Assembly: GCA_963842515.1 (NCBI GenBank)
Contig: CAWJGO010000001.1
Coordinates: forward strand, 1,302,001-1,366,000
Direction: 5' to 3'
Length of the DNA: 64,000 nucleotides
DNA from: CADEED01 sp963842515
GTDB taxonomy: Bacteria > Pseudomonadota > Gammaproteobacteria > Steroidobacterales > Steroidobacteraceae
Below are positions 33,858 through 43,480 of the stretch, piece after piece (positions within the stretch are counted from its first letter, which is position 1; each line of letters begins with the position of its first letter). The notes beneath the pieces are model-generated. The model was not told the origin of the DNA and made no database searches. It saw only the letters and a list, made by a program, of their open reading frames with translations. Both the position numbers and the translations under genes were made by a program.

Positions 33858-35830
33858 TGCGTTCCGCAGCGACTTTGCTGATCCTCGCTTGTGTGTGGGT
33901 GTCCGATGCCGGAGCCGCCACGCCGCAGCCCGAATTGCAGAAACGCGTGCGCGCAGCCACATTCGAAGTCGTGGTGCCGAAACCTGCCGACACCGGCGTC
34001 ACTTACGAGCGGCCATTGCCGCTCGAGCTACTGCCATTCAACGAGCGCAACGACCGCTTCTGGAGTCTGGGCACTGCTTTCGCCATCGCGCCGAACACTT
34101 TCGTCACCGCGGCGCACGTGCTCGCTGCCGCGGTCGGCGGGCAGGGCGGACCGCCGGAATTGCGCGCGGCGAATGGCGACACCTTCAAGATCGACCAGGT
34201 GCTCAAGTTTTCGTTGCACCAGGACTTCGCGGTCTTCACCACGCTGAAATCGCCGGCGACGATTACGCTCGAGACGAGCAGCGACACCACGATCGACGAG
34301 CAGGTTTTCGCGGTCGGCAATGCACTCGGCGAAGGAGTGGTGATTCGCGACGGCCTGCTGACTTCGATGACTCCGGAAGATCAGGATGGGCGGTGGAAGT
34401 GGCTGCGTTATTCGGCCGCCACGTCTCCGGGTAATAGCGGCGGGCCGTTGCTCAATCTTCACGGGCAGGCGATCGGCGTCGTGATCGGCAAATCTCCGGG
34501 CGAGAATCTGAACTACGCCTTGCCCGTCGGGATCGTGTTGTCTGCGGAACAGGCCGCCACCGCCGACCTGCGATTTCCGATGCGCCTGCCGGTGCTGCGC
34601 GAGACCTTCTCAGCGAGTTACCAGATGCGGTTCGCGCTGCCATTGCCGCTTGCCGCGTTCGTGTCGCAACTGCAGGCCAACGGGGTCGATGTGTATCGCG
34701 AGCAGCTGCGCAAATTCCTCGCGCGCAATGAGGCCGAGCTTTTTCCGCGCGGCCGTTCAGCCAAACTACTGGCGGAAGTCGAGCGCGCCTATTGCCCGAT
34801 GCTGGTCATGCAGGCGGAAGATCGTACCTGGGAAGTCAACGGCGTCGAGCGCGACGTCACCGAGCTGCCGGATGGCGGTAGTGTCTGCACGCGCGACGGC
34901 CTGGAATACACGCTGTTCAACATCGACCGGGGCGAGGTCGTGCCGGACGCGGCCTTCTACTCGGATTCGCGTGCTTCAATGGATGTGCTGCTCAAGGGAA
35001 TGAAGTTTTCGCGACCCGTGGGTGGCGAGTCTGTCCGGGTCACCTCGCTCGGACCCGCCGTCAAGGACACCGAGTATCTCGACCGGTTCCAGCGGCGCTG
35101 GCGCTTGCGCATCTGGAATGTTCCCTACCTCGACGCACAGATCATTGCGCTGGTGCTGCCCACGCCGGACGGCGATGCCGGCATTGCACAGTTTGTGCAG
35201 CGGGGCGGATCCTGGTTGGCGCTCGAGCAGCTCAAGCCTCTCGCCGATTACTTCTACTTGTCGTATTCCGGAACGTTCGCCCAGTGGAAGGCCTTCTTCG
35301 CGCGGCCCGATGCTCTGCCGGCAGTCTTCGGCAACGTGACCCTCGAGCGTAATGCCGGCGGCGGCGTCCGCTTCCGCTCGCCGCGCCTCGACTTCGAGCT
35401 TGCGGCGAACGCCTTCAAGCTTGGCGAGAAGAGCTCGGCGCAGCTGCAAATGACCTTCGGCGACGATGGTGGCAAACCTGTCTGGAATATCGGCGCGGTG
35501 TTCGTAAGCCAGGATGTCGACCGGAAGACCTATTTCGGCGCCGTGCGGCAGCCCAAGCCGGCGAAAGAGGCCGGCAAGAAAGCCACCGATCGCTGGGATC
35601 AGATGCTGGCCGGCACCGAGGAATTCTCTGGCGAGCGGGGCCACGACAACGACTACAAGAAAACCTGGCGCCGCAGCGCGGTGCATCCCGCGCGCGCAGC
35701 GGCCGGTGCGAAATCCGACTCCAAGGTGCTCTACGAAATCGTTTCCGTTCTCGACAATTCCAAACTGCCGCGCGACATCGATGACCTCCACGAACGCCTC
35801 CTCGAGAATCTGCGCATCAACGAGCAGTGA
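33854..35830 (+). CDS. Secreted trypsin-like serine protease
   Basis: A 658-residue protein: signal peptide (MMRSAATLLILACVWVSDAGA), then an S1C-like protease domain with His88 (FVTAAHVLA), Asp124 (LHQDFAVF) and Ser195 (TSPGNSGGPLL). No PDZ domain follows; the remaining 450 residues are a large region of unknown fold with a lysine-rich end. It is coupled to the upstream secreted protein and overlaps the DUF1287 gene, so the three look like an operon. Confidence 0.85.
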   Translation: MMRSAATLLILACVWVSDAGAATPQPELQKRVRAATFEVVVPKPADTGVTYERPLPLELLPFNERNDRFWSLGTAFAIAPNTFVTAAHVLAAAVGGQGGPPELRAANGDTFKIDQVLKFSLHQDFAVFTTLKSPATITLETSSDTTIDEQVFAVGNALGEGVVIRDGLLTSMTPEDQDGRWKWLRYSAATSPGNSGGPLLNLHGQAIGVVIGKSPGENLNYALPVGIVLSAEQAATADLRFPMRLPVLRETFSASYQMRFALPLPLAAFVSQLQANGVDVYREQLRKFLARNEAELFPRGRSAKLLAEVERAYCPMLVMQAEDRTWEVNGVERDVTELPDGGSVCTRDGLEYTLFNIDRGEVVPDAAFYSDSRASMDVLLKGMKFSRPVGGESVRVTSLGPAVKDTEYLDRFQRRWRLRIWNVPYLDAQIIALVLPTPDGDAGIAQFVQRGGSWLALEQLKPLADYFYLSYSGTFAQWKAFFARPDALPAVFGNVTLERNAGGGVRFRSPRLDFELAANAFKLGEKSSAQLQMTFGDDGGKPVWNIGAVFVSQDVDRKTYFGAVRQPKPAKEAGKKATDRWDQMLAGTEEFSGERGHDNDYKKTWRRSAVHPARAAAGAKSDSKVLYEIVSVLDNSKLPRDIDDLHERLLENLRINEQ

Positions 35831-36452
35831 GCGTAGGCGGGCGCGCGCCAAACCAGCGCTGCTGGCGATGCTGTGGTTGGTTGCCCACGCCCAGGCGGGC
35901 AATGCGCACAACCCCGATATCGCCGCCGCCGCGCGCCAGCAGTTGGACGTAACCGTTCACTACGATCCGACGTATCGCCGCCTTGCCTATCCCGGCGGTG
36001 ACGTGCCCGTTGATCGCGGCGTGTGCACCGACGTCATCGTGCGCGCGCTGCGCGTGGCGCGCGCCATCGATCTGCAGAAGCAGGTGCACGAGGATATCGC
36101 GGCGCACTTCGGCGCGTACCCGCTGAAGCGTCGCTGGGGTGCGTCGAAACCCGACCCCAACATCGATCACCGGCGCGTGCCCAACCTCATGAGGTACTTC
36201 GAACGCGCCGGATACGCGATCGCCGCGAGCGGCAATGCCGCCGACTATCTACCCGGGGACATCGTCGCCTGGGATCTCGGACGCGGCATCCTGCACATCG
36301 GCATCGTGAGCGATCGGGTGGCGGCCACCCGGGCGCCATTCATTGTCCATAACATCGGCGCGGGCGCCCGGGAAGAGGACATCCTGTTCCGATACACCAT
36401 CGTTGGTCATTACCGGCTGCCCATGCCCGGGAGCGGTGCGGGTCGACACTGA
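35781..36452 (+). CDS. DUF1287 family secreted protein
   Basis: Matches the NlpC/P60-like DUF1287 family. Clear segments are VTVHYDPTYRRLAYPGGDVP, GVCTDVIVRALR with a likely catalytic Cys, DHRRVPNLMRYFERAG, and PGDIVAWDLGRGILHIGIVS with a likely catalytic His. The start is uncertain: ATG 35781 gives an Arg-rich n-region plus hydrophobic core and overlaps the protease gene by 50 bp; ATG 35868 leaves a very short signal. DUF1287 proteins are thought to act on peptides in the envelope, but this is not established. Confidence 0.85.
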   Translation: MTSTNASSRICASTSSERRRARAKPALLAMLWLVAHAQAGNAHNPDIAAAARQQLDVTVHYDPTYRRLAYPGGDVPVDRGVCTDVIVRALRVARAIDLQKQVHEDIAAHFGAYPLKRRWGASKPDPNIDHRRVPNLMRYFERAGYAIAASGNAADYLPGDIVAWDLGRGILHIGIVSDRVAATRAPFIVHNIGAGAREEDILFRYTIVGHYRLPMPGSGAGRH

Positions 36453-36511
36453 TTGTCGCAGCAGGCTGACGCCATTCCCGCATCGATTCACGGTACGCTT
36501 CACCCGCAGAC

Positions 36512-38374
36512 ATGGTCGCCAAGCCCCGCATTGCCAAAGAACCCGCCGCCCACGGCGAAGCGCTGAACTCCCCACGCCAGTTTTTCGGCGTTTTCCGCTA
36601 CAGCAAGCGCGCGCTCGAGCTGCTGTGGAGCACCAGCCACAAACTGTCGGTCTTCCTGGGTTTCGTCACGGTGCTCGCCGGTTTGTTGCCATCGGTGGTG
36701 GCCTGGGTCGGCGCGCGCATCGTCGACAGCGTGGTGTTGGCGACCCGGGCGCATGCCGCGGGTGGCGACGTCGACCTCACGCCCGTCCTGGGGTGGGTGG
36801 CGGTCGAAGCGCTCACCCTGGTGATCATCACCGGGGCACACCGCGGCATCACGCTGTGTCAGTCGCTGCTCAAGGCCAAGCTGTCTCACCGCGTCAACGT
36901 GATGATCCTCGACAAGGCATTGACGCTGGAGCTCACGCACTTCGAAGACTCCGAGTTTTACGACAAGCTCACGCGCGCACGGCGCGAGGCGTCGAGCCGC
37001 CCGTTGTCGCTGGTCATGCGCACCTCGGGGCTGTTCCAGAACGCGATTTCCATCACCAGCTTCGCGGTGCTGCTCGCCGGCTTCTCGCCGTGGGCGGTGG
37101 TCATGCTGATTTTCGGCGGTCTGCCGGCGTTCTTCGCCGAGACCAAGTTCTCGGGGGACGCGTTCCGCCTGTTCCGCTGGCGTGCGCCCGAGACGCGCAT
37201 GCAGACCTATCTGGAAACCGCGCTGGCCCGCGAAGATCACGCCAAGGAGGTCAAGCTTTTCGACCTCGGCAATCTGTTCCTCGGCAGGTACAAGGCCATC
37301 TACGAAGGGCTTTATGCGAAGGATCGCAATCTCACCGTCCGGCGTGAGGGCTGGGGCTTCACGCTCACGCTGGTGAGCATCGCCGCGCTGTACAGCGCCT
37401 ATGCCTGGTGCGCGGTCGAAGCTGCGCGCGGCCTGATCACGCTCGGTCAGATGACCATGTACATCATGTTGTTCCGCCAGGGACAGGCAGCGGTAACCGC
37501 GAGTCTCGGCGCGATCGGCGGCATGTACGAGGACAACCTGTACCTCTCGACGCTCTATGAATATCTCGAGCAGCCGGTCGAGGAGAATGCCGGCACCGCC
37601 GTCAGCGGACCCGATCCGGAAGCCGGCGTGCAGTTCGAAGATGTGGAGTTCCGCTATCCGGGCTCGGACAAGGTCGCGATCACGGGCGTCAACCTGCAGA
37701 TCAAGCGCGGGCAGAGCCTGGCGCTCGTGGGTGAGAACGGTTCGGGCAAGACGACGCTGATAAAGTTACTCACGCGCCTCTACAAACCCACCCACGGGCG
37801 CGTGCTGCTCGATGGCCGCGACCTGCAGGAGTGGGACGCCACCGTGCTGCGCCGGCGCATCGGCGTCATTTTCCAGGACTTCGTCCGCTACCAGCTGATG
37901 GTGGGTGAAAACGTCGGCGCGGGCGACGTGCGCGCATTCGAAAATGAAGAGCGCTGGCACGAAGCTGCCACCGCCGGCAAGGCCGCGCCTTTCATCGACG
38001 AGATGCCGCTCAAGTACCAGACCCAGCTCGGCAAGTGGTTCAAGGACGGGCGGGAGCTGTCGGGCGGGCAGTGGCAGAAGATTGCATTGTCGCGCGCCTT
38101 CATGCGCAGCGACGCCGACATCCTGGTGCTGGATGAGCCCACCGCCGCCATGGACGCCGCGGCCGAAGCCGAGGTGTTCGAGCACTTCCGCTCGCTCATG
38201 GGCAACCGCATCGCCATCGTCATTTCGCACAGGTTTTCGACCGTGCGCATGGCCGACCAGATCGTGGTGCTCGACCAGGGGCACATCGTCGAGCGCGGCA
38301 ACCACGACGAGCACATGAAGGCCGACGGCATCTACGCCAAACTATTCACGCTGCAGGCGCGCGGGTATAGATAG
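36512..38374 (+). CDS. ABC exporter, fused membrane and ATPase domains
   Basis: A 620-residue half-transporter. Residues 35-340 hold the six-helix exporter domain; 370-610 the ATPase with GENGSGKTTLIKLL (Walker A), RELSGGQWQKIALSRA (signature), ILVLDEPTAAMD (Walker B) and ISHRFSTVRMAD (H-loop). The signature LSGGQWQ and the FEDSEFYDKLTRARREA helix are typical of exporters found with ribosomal peptide clusters, but no precursor or modification gene is obvious here. No peptidase C39 domain. Confidence 0.9.
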   Translation: MVAKPRIAKEPAAHGEALNSPRQFFGVFRYSKRALELLWSTSHKLSVFLGFVTVLAGLLPSVVAWVGARIVDSVVLATRAHAAGGDVDLTPVLGWVAVEALTLVIITGAHRGITLCQSLLKAKLSHRVNVMILDKALTLELTHFEDSEFYDKLTRARREASSRPLSLVMRTSGLFQNAISITSFAVLLAGFSPWAVVMLIFGGLPAFFAETKFSGDAFRLFRWRAPETRMQTYLETALAREDHAKEVKLFDLGNLFLGRYKAIYEGLYAKDRNLTVRREGWGFTLTLVSIAALYSAYAWCAVEAARGLITLGQMTMYIMLFRQGQAAVTASLGAIGGMYEDNLYLSTLYEYLEQPVEENAGTAVSGPDPEAGVQFEDVEFRYPGSDKVAITGVNLQIKRGQSLALVGENGSGKTTLIKLLTRLYKPTHGRVLLDGRDLQEWDATVLRRRIGVIFQDFVRYQLMVGENVGAGDVRAFENEERWHEAATAGKAAPFIDEMPLKYQTQLGKWFKDGRELSGGQWQKIALSRAFMRSDADILVLDEPTAAMDAAAEAEVFEHFRSLMGNRIAIVISHRFSTVRMADQIVVLDQGHIVERGNHDEHMKADGIYAKLFTLQARGYR

Positions 38375-38453
38375 CGGTCCGCAGGTTCACGGCGCGTTCA
38401 GTTGGCATTGGGCTACAATCGCCCACCTTCAAAGTAAGTGCAGGGAGCTCCTC

Positions 38454-41234
38454 GTGCCGACGAACATGCGTCTCAAGGCGTTGATTGTGCTGTGCGGGGC
38501 GCTCGCTGCGCCGCTGTGCGAGGCCGCCAGGAAGCCCAAGACAGCAACGCCGGTTCCGCCGCCGGTCGCGGCGCCAGCCACGCCGGAACGCGTCACCACC
38601 GTCGAAGGCATCACCGAATACCGCCTCGCGAACGGCCTGCGCGTGCTGCTGTTCCCCGACCAGTCGAAGCAGACCATCACCGTCAACATCACCTTCCTCG
38701 TGGGATCGCGCCACGAGAATTACGGCGAGACCGGCATGGCGCACCTGCTCGAGCACCTGGTGTTCAAGGGTTCGCCGCGCCACAAGGACATTCCCGCCGA
38801 GCTCTCCGCGCACGGCGCGCGTCCCAACGGCACCACCTCGTGGGACCGCACTAACTACTTCGAGACCTTCGCCGCCACCGAGGAAAATCTGCGCTGGGCG
38901 CTCGATCTCGAGGCCGATCGCATGGTCAATTCCTTCATCGCCAAGAAAGATCTCGACAGCGAAATGACCGTGGTGCGCAACGAGTTCGAGGCCGGCGAGA
39001 ACAATCCGACCGGCGTGCTGTTCAAGCGCCTGCTGTCGGTCGCGTACGACTGGCACAACTATGGCAATACGCCGATCGGCGCGCGTTCGGACATCGAAGG
39101 CGTGCCCATCGAGCGCTTGCAGGCGTTCTATCGCACCTACTACCAGCCGGACAACGCGCTGCTGCTGGTCGCCGGCAAGATCGACGAGGCGGCCACGCTC
39201 GCCATGGTGAATGAATATTTCGGCGCGATTCCGCGGCCTTCGCGCCTGCTGCCGGAAATGCACACCATCGAGCCGGTGCAGGATGGCGAACGCCAGGTGA
39301 CACTGCGCCGCGTCGGTGACGGGCAGTGGGCCGCCATCGCCTATCACATTCCTTCCGGCCCTCACGAGGACCTCGCCGCGGTGCAGATCCTCAACGAAGT
39401 GCTGGGCAATGCGCCGGCGGGACGCCTGCACAAGGCGCTGGTGGAGCCGGGCAAAGCGGCGGCAGTGTTCCAGGCCAGCCTGCAGATCTACGATCCGGGC
39501 ATGGCGGCATTCGCCGCCATGGTGCGTGACGGCCAGCCGGTCGAGCCGGTGCTCGCGCAGCTCATCGACATCGCCGAAAAGCCGGCTGCCAAACCCGTCA
39601 CCGACGAGGAAGTGGAGCGCGCCCGCACGCAGCTGCTCACGCAGATCGAGCTCAATCTCAACTCGTCGGAAAATGTCGGCCTGTCGTTGAGCGACTGGGC
39701 CGGCATGGGCGATTGGCGGCTCATGTTCGTGCAGCGTGATCGGCTGCGTGCCGTCAAGACCGCCGACGTGCAACGCGTCTGGGCCAGCTACTACAAGCAG
39801 TCGAACCGCACCGCGGCTCTTTTCCTCCCCACCAAGGCTCCCGATCGCGTGGAAATGCCGAAGTCGCCCGACGTCGTCGCCCTGGTCAAGGACTACAAGG
39901 GCGACGCAATCAAAGAAGTGGGCGAAACTTTCGACGCCACGCCGGCGAACATCGAAGCACGTACCAAGCGGGTCACGTTGCCCGGCGGACTGCAGATGGC
40001 GTTGTTGCCCAAGAAGACCCGCGGCGGTGCGGTGTTCGCGGGTATCGCGCTGCGCTTCGGCGATGTGCAGAGCCTGCGCGGCGTGGGCACGCACGCCACG
40101 CTCGGCACGGCGATGCTCATGCGCGGCACGACCAAACACACGCGCCAGCAGCTGTCCGATGAATTCGACAAGCTGAAAGCTCGCATCAACCTGAATTCCT
40201 GGGGCTCGGGCGCGTACGCATCCGTGGAGACCACGCGCGAGAATTTACCCGCGGTGCTGACGCTATTGACCGAAGTCTTGCGCGAGCCAGCCTTCGATCC
40301 CAAAGAGCTCGAGCAATTGCGCGCCGAATGGCTCGCCGGCATGGAGCAGCAACGCAGCGATCCTTCCGCGCTGGGATTCAATCAATTCCAGCGGCTCCTG
40401 AAACCCTACCAGCGCGGTGACATTCGTTACGTGGAATCGATCGAGGAAGGTATTGCCGACGTCAAGGCAGTCACGCGCGAACAAGTGCAGCGTTTCCACC
40501 GCGATTTCTTCGGCGCCCAGCCGGCGCAGGTCGCGGTGGTCGGAGATTTCGATCCTGCCGCGATCGAGAAGCAGGTGGGCACGTTGTTAGGCAACTGGAA
40601 AAACGCCAAGCCGTTCACGCGCGTGCCGGCCGAATACTTCGAGGTCCCCGCGAAGGAAGTGCTCATCGAAACGCCGGACAAGGCACAGGCCTTCTTCGTC
40701 GCGGGGCTCAACCTGGCGTTGCAAGACGCCGATCCCGACTACCCCGCGCTGGTGCTCGGCAACTACATGCTGGGCGGCGGCTTCCTCAATTCGCGGCTCA
40801 TGACGCGCATCCGCGGCAAGGATGGCCTGAGCTACGGCGTCGGTTCGCAGCTGCAAGGCGACAATTTCGACAAGTCCGGCTTGTTCCTGACGTATGCGAT
40901 CTACGCTCCGCAGAATCTGGCGAAGCTGCAGCAGGCGTTCAACGAAGAGATCGCGCGCGCACTCGCCGAGGACTTCACGAAGGAAGAGATCGACATGGCG
41001 AAATCCGGCTGGCTGCAGTCGCGTACGGTGGCGCGCGCGCAGGACAACGAGCTGATGGGTGCCCTCGGGCATTGGCTGTTCGTCGGCCGCACGCTGGCGT
41101 GGGATGCGGAGTTCGAGAAGAAGGTGATGGCTCTCGATGCCGCGCAGATACGGGCGGCGCTCAATCGCCACCTCGTCCCGGCGAAATTCACCATCGTGAA
41201 AGCCGGTGACTTCGCGGGCGCCGCGAAGAAGTAG
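38454..41234 (+). CDS. M16 family zinc metallopeptidase (pitrilysin type)
   Basis: A 926-residue secreted peptidase with signal peptide MPTNMRLKALIVLCGALAAP. Two M16 halves: the active one has the inverted zinc motif H97-L-L-E-H101 with catalytic Glu100 in MAHLLEHLVFKGS; the second, inactive half starts near residue 510 and carries LSYGVGSQLQGDNFDKSG. Full-length for two-domain M16 proteases such as PqqL. Start is GTG 38454 after GGGAGC. Located 79 bp after the ABC exporter, possibly functionally linked. Confidence 0.92.
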   Translation: MPTNMRLKALIVLCGALAAPLCEAARKPKTATPVPPPVAAPATPERVTTVEGITEYRLANGLRVLLFPDQSKQTITVNITFLVGSRHENYGETGMAHLLEHLVFKGSPRHKDIPAELSAHGARPNGTTSWDRTNYFETFAATEENLRWALDLEADRMVNSFIAKKDLDSEMTVVRNEFEAGENNPTGVLFKRLLSVAYDWHNYGNTPIGARSDIEGVPIERLQAFYRTYYQPDNALLLVAGKIDEAATLAMVNEYFGAIPRPSRLLPEMHTIEPVQDGERQVTLRRVGDGQWAAIAYHIPSGPHEDLAAVQILNEVLGNAPAGRLHKALVEPGKAAAVFQASLQIYDPGMAAFAAMVRDGQPVEPVLAQLIDIAEKPAAKPVTDEEVERARTQLLTQIELNLNSSENVGLSLSDWAGMGDWRLMFVQRDRLRAVKTADVQRVWASYYKQSNRTAALFLPTKAPDRVEMPKSPDVVALVKDYKGDAIKEVGETFDATPANIEARTKRVTLPGGLQMALLPKKTRGGAVFAGIALRFGDVQSLRGVGTHATLGTAMLMRGTTKHTRQQLSDEFDKLKARINLNSWGSGAYASVETTRENLPAVLTLLTEVLREPAFDPKELEQLRAEWLAGMEQQRSDPSALGFNQFQRLLKPYQRGDIRYVESIEEGIADVKAVTREQVQRFHRDFFGAQPAQVAVVGDFDPAAIEKQVGTLLGNWKNAKPFTRVPAEYFEVPAKEVLIETPDKAQAFFVAGLNLALQDADPDYPALVLGNYMLGGGFLNSRLMTRIRGKDGLSYGVGSQLQGDNFDKSGLFLTYAIYAPQNLAKLQQAFNEEIARALAEDFTKEEIDMAKSGWLQSRTVARAQDNELMGALGHWLFVGRTLAWDAEFEKKVMALDAAQIRAALNRHLVPAKFTIVKAGDFAGAAKK

Positions 41235-41343
41235 GTGGGGTGGTGCCGGGCACCAAAAAGTCGTAGTTGAGCGCACGCTGAGAGAAGGCCGGGCGCTCGC
41301 CCAACGACGACTTTAGGTGCCCGAGACCCCTTCGCATCAGCGC

Positions 41344-41373
41344 AAAAAAAAGCGGCGCCACCAGGGCGCCGCT
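41344..41373 (-). terminator. Intrinsic terminator of the RRM gene
   Basis: On the minus strand AGCGGCGCC-CTGGT-GGCGCCGCT followed by eight T residues. Confidence 0.9.
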
Positions 41374-41395
41374 CAAGTTGATAGCTTCGAGAAGT

Positions 41396-41704
41396 TTAGA
41401 AGCGGCCGCGGCCACCGCCGCCACCACCACCACCACCGAAGTTGCCACGCGGGGCGCCACGTTCGCGCTCCTGGGCTTCATTGACCTTCAGCGGACGACC
41501 ACCAAAGTCTTTGCCATCGAGCGCCTGCATGGCACGGGTGGCATCGGCATTCGGCATTTCTACGAAACCAAAACCGCGCGGGCGGCCGGTCTCGCGATCG
41601 TTCACGAGCGACACCTTGTCGACGGTGCCATGGGTTGCAAAGAGGGCGCGCACCTGATCTTCGGTGGCGGAGAAAGGCAGATTTCCAACGTAAAGTTTCG
41701 TCAC
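41396..41704 (-). CDS. RRM-type RNA-binding protein
   Basis: A single RNA recognition motif, KLYVGNLPFS (RNP2) and GRPRGFGFVEM (RNP1), with a Gly/Arg-rich tail, as in bacterial and cyanobacterial Rbp proteins that bind mRNA. About 102 residues if started at GTG 41704 (VTKLYVGN); GTG 41716 is four codons earlier. Neither has a strong ribosome binding site. A strong terminator follows. Its 5' region contains several poly-T/poly-A patches, and proteins of this class are often cold-regulated, though that cannot be read here. Confidence 0.9.
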   Translation of the reverse strand: MTKLYVGNLPFSATEDQVRALFATHGTVDKVSLVNDRETGRPRGFGFVEMPNADATRAMQALDGKDFGGRPLKVNEAQERERGAPRGNFGGGGGGGGGRGRF

Positions 41705-41932
41705 AGAATCACTCACAGAAAAATTGGACAGATGACAGGCCAAGCCCTGTCTGCTGGTTCGCGAATGCTTTGGGGTTGCGACGCGCATCGCGTCGTATCG
41801 ACGAAGAATTGCAAGCCGCCGGCGACGGTACAGGAAACCTTTCTCGGAGGCGACAACTTCTGGTTGAAAATGTCGGGGAGGCCCCGACCCGTCCCGTTTC
41901 CGGAGCGCGGGCCGGAGGCCAAAAGGCCCTGT

Positions 41933-42508
41933 CTAATGCAGCTGGCCGCGGATTTCGCCGCCCGGCCATTTGGTGGAATGCACGTTGGCGTAGGCCGTGC
42001 CGTTCTTGATAGCCGCGGCGATTTCCGCGAACGCACCAGGCTCGATGCCCTGGCCCGCAGTCGGTGGCGGGCCTGCCGTCGGTCCCGGCCCAACCACCTG
42101 CTCGGGCGTGATGACACCGGTGATCTCCGCCGGACCCACCGGACACACCTGGGTGCCGGTGGGACCGGTACCAAGGTTGCTGCACAGGAAGAAGCTGATG
42201 CCGCCGTTGACGCCCATCTGCCCAAAGTGCACGTGCGCCTGGGACACGTCGCCTTCGAGCGCGTCGTAGGACAGCTTCCAGGTGATGGTGTTTGCCTTGG
42301 TATCCACCACCGCCCGGAAACGGCCATGCGCCACCGTGGAGAGCGCCGGCACTTCCTGATAGCCAATGAGGTCGGCGCGCACGACGAACCTGTCCCGGTC
42401 CTTGTCACGGCCGCGGTCACGATCGTCATCGTCATTGGCCATCAAACTACCGCCAAGCGTCGCCAACGCGAGCGCGGCCAGTCCCGATTTCAACAGTCTT
42501 CCATTCAT
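41933..42508 (-). CDS. CHRD domain secreted protein
   Basis: A 191-residue protein with a signal peptide (MNGRLLKSGLAALALATLGG), an Asp/Arg-rich patch (ANDDDDRDRGRDKDRDR) and a CHRD domain: ADLIGYQEVPALSTVAHGRF, ITWKLSYDALEGDVSQAHVHFG and GGEIRGQLH at the end. CHRD domains occur in chordin and many bacterial secreted proteins; role unknown. A loop within the domain is Pro/Gly-rich (VVGPGPTAGPPPTAGQ). Good ribosome binding site (CAGGGGAATGTC before ATG 42508). Confidence 0.88.
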   Translation of the reverse strand: MNGRLLKSGLAALALATLGGSLMANDDDDRDRGRDKDRDRFVVRADLIGYQEVPALSTVAHGRFRAVVDTKANTITWKLSYDALEGDVSQAHVHFGQMGVNGGISFFLCSNLGTGPTGTQVCPVGPAEITGVITPEQVVGPGPTAGPPPTAGQGIEPGAFAEIAAAIKNGTAYANVHSTKWPGGEIRGQLH

Positions 42509-42567
42509 GACATTCCCCTGGTTGTTTGGTTACATGCTTGCCTTCGCGTCAAGGAGAGATTTCCCCC

Positions 42568-42996
42568 ATGCCTGAACTCAGTCTCGTTTACCCCATGCTG
42601 GCGCTGGTGCTGCTCACCTTTGGCGTCCTCATCGTGTTGTTCCGATCCCGGGTCCGCATGATTCGTGAAGGCCTAGCCCCGGTGAGTTACTTCAGACTGT
42701 TCCAAGGTTCCCCGGAACCTGAATTTGCCGCCAAACCCGCGCGCCACTTCTCCAATCTCTTTGAAGCGCCTACTCTTTTCTATGCGGGCTGCCTGACTGC
42801 CATGGTTACCGGGGTCGCGGGTACCGCCGTGGTGGCGCTGGCCTGGGGCTATGTCGCGATGCGGTATGTGCACGCCTTCGTCCATCTTGGGGGGAACCGG
42901 GTGAGGCATCGCATGCGGGCGTACTTTGCGAGCTGGCTGCTGTTGCTGGCGTTGTGGATCTTCGTGGCCGTAACCGTGGCCACGCGCACCGCGTGA
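42568..42996 (+). CDS. MAPEG family membrane protein
   Basis: A 142-residue protein with four predicted membrane helices. MAPEG-like features are ARHFSNLFEAPTLFYAGC, with the helix-2 N-F-x-E-x-P motif, and AMRYVHAFVHLGGNRVRHR near helix 3. Members include membrane glutathione transferases and uncharacterised bacterial proteins. AAGGAGAG upstream of ATG 42568 fixes the start. Divergent from the CHRD gene. Confidence 0.88.
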   Translation: MPELSLVYPMLALVLLTFGVLIVLFRSRVRMIREGLAPVSYFRLFQGSPEPEFAAKPARHFSNLFEAPTLFYAGCLTAMVTGVAGTAVVALAWGYVAMRYVHAFVHLGGNRVRHRMRAYFASWLLLLALWIFVAVTVATRTA

Positions 42997-43012
42997 ATAG
43001 GAGCAGCACCGT

Positions 43013-43480
43013 ATTTCTGCCGTCGAATTGAAAGTCTCGGTTGAATCGCTCGAGCAGCTCGCGGGCGGACGCGTCTATGGCGGTTTGCACCTGCAGCTGG
43101 CGGACGCAAAGTTTCCATCGGCCGAGTGGACTGATTTCGTCGCGGTGGTGCTGTCCTTCTGGTGTGACGGGCTCGCCAGGATTTTCGCCGAGCCCGACCA
43201 GGTGGCTGAAGTGAGATTCATGGAAGGCCCGTTTCTCGTGCGGCTCGGTCCCATTACCGGCACCAGGATCCTCGTCAGCATCATCGACAACGGCTCGTCG
43301 AGCGCGGTTCTCGATTCGACGGAAGCTCCGCTCGAGCCGCTGATGCGCAATGCATTGACCGCGACTCGCACGGTCATCGATGAGTGCAGGTCCCGCCGCC
43401 TCTCGTCGACTGACATCGAGCAGCTTGCCGCGAGCCGCGAGCAGCTGGCACGCGCCTATGGTGCGGCAGCGCTCAACTGA
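43013..43480 (+). CDS. Unknown protein, probable ATT start codon
   Basis: About 155 residues, no family recognised, no signal or membrane segment. The frame has no ATG or GTG near its beginning: it opens after a TAG at 42998. AGGAG (42999-43003) is followed 9 bases later by ATT TCT GCC GTC GAA TTG, giving (M)SAVELKVSVESLEQL. The TTG at 43028 is the next candidate but is 24 bases from the AGGAG. I infer an ATT start. It ends RLSSTDIEQLAASREQLARA, probably a helix. It follows the MAPEG gene by 16 bp. Confidence 0.65.
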   Translation: MSAVELKVSVESLEQLAGGRVYGGLHLQLADAKFPSAEWTDFVAVVLSFWCDGLARIFAEPDQVAEVRFMEGPFLVRLGPITGTRILVSIIDNGSSSAVLDSTEAPLEPLMRNALTATRTVIDECRSRRLSSTDIEQLAASREQLARAYGAAALN

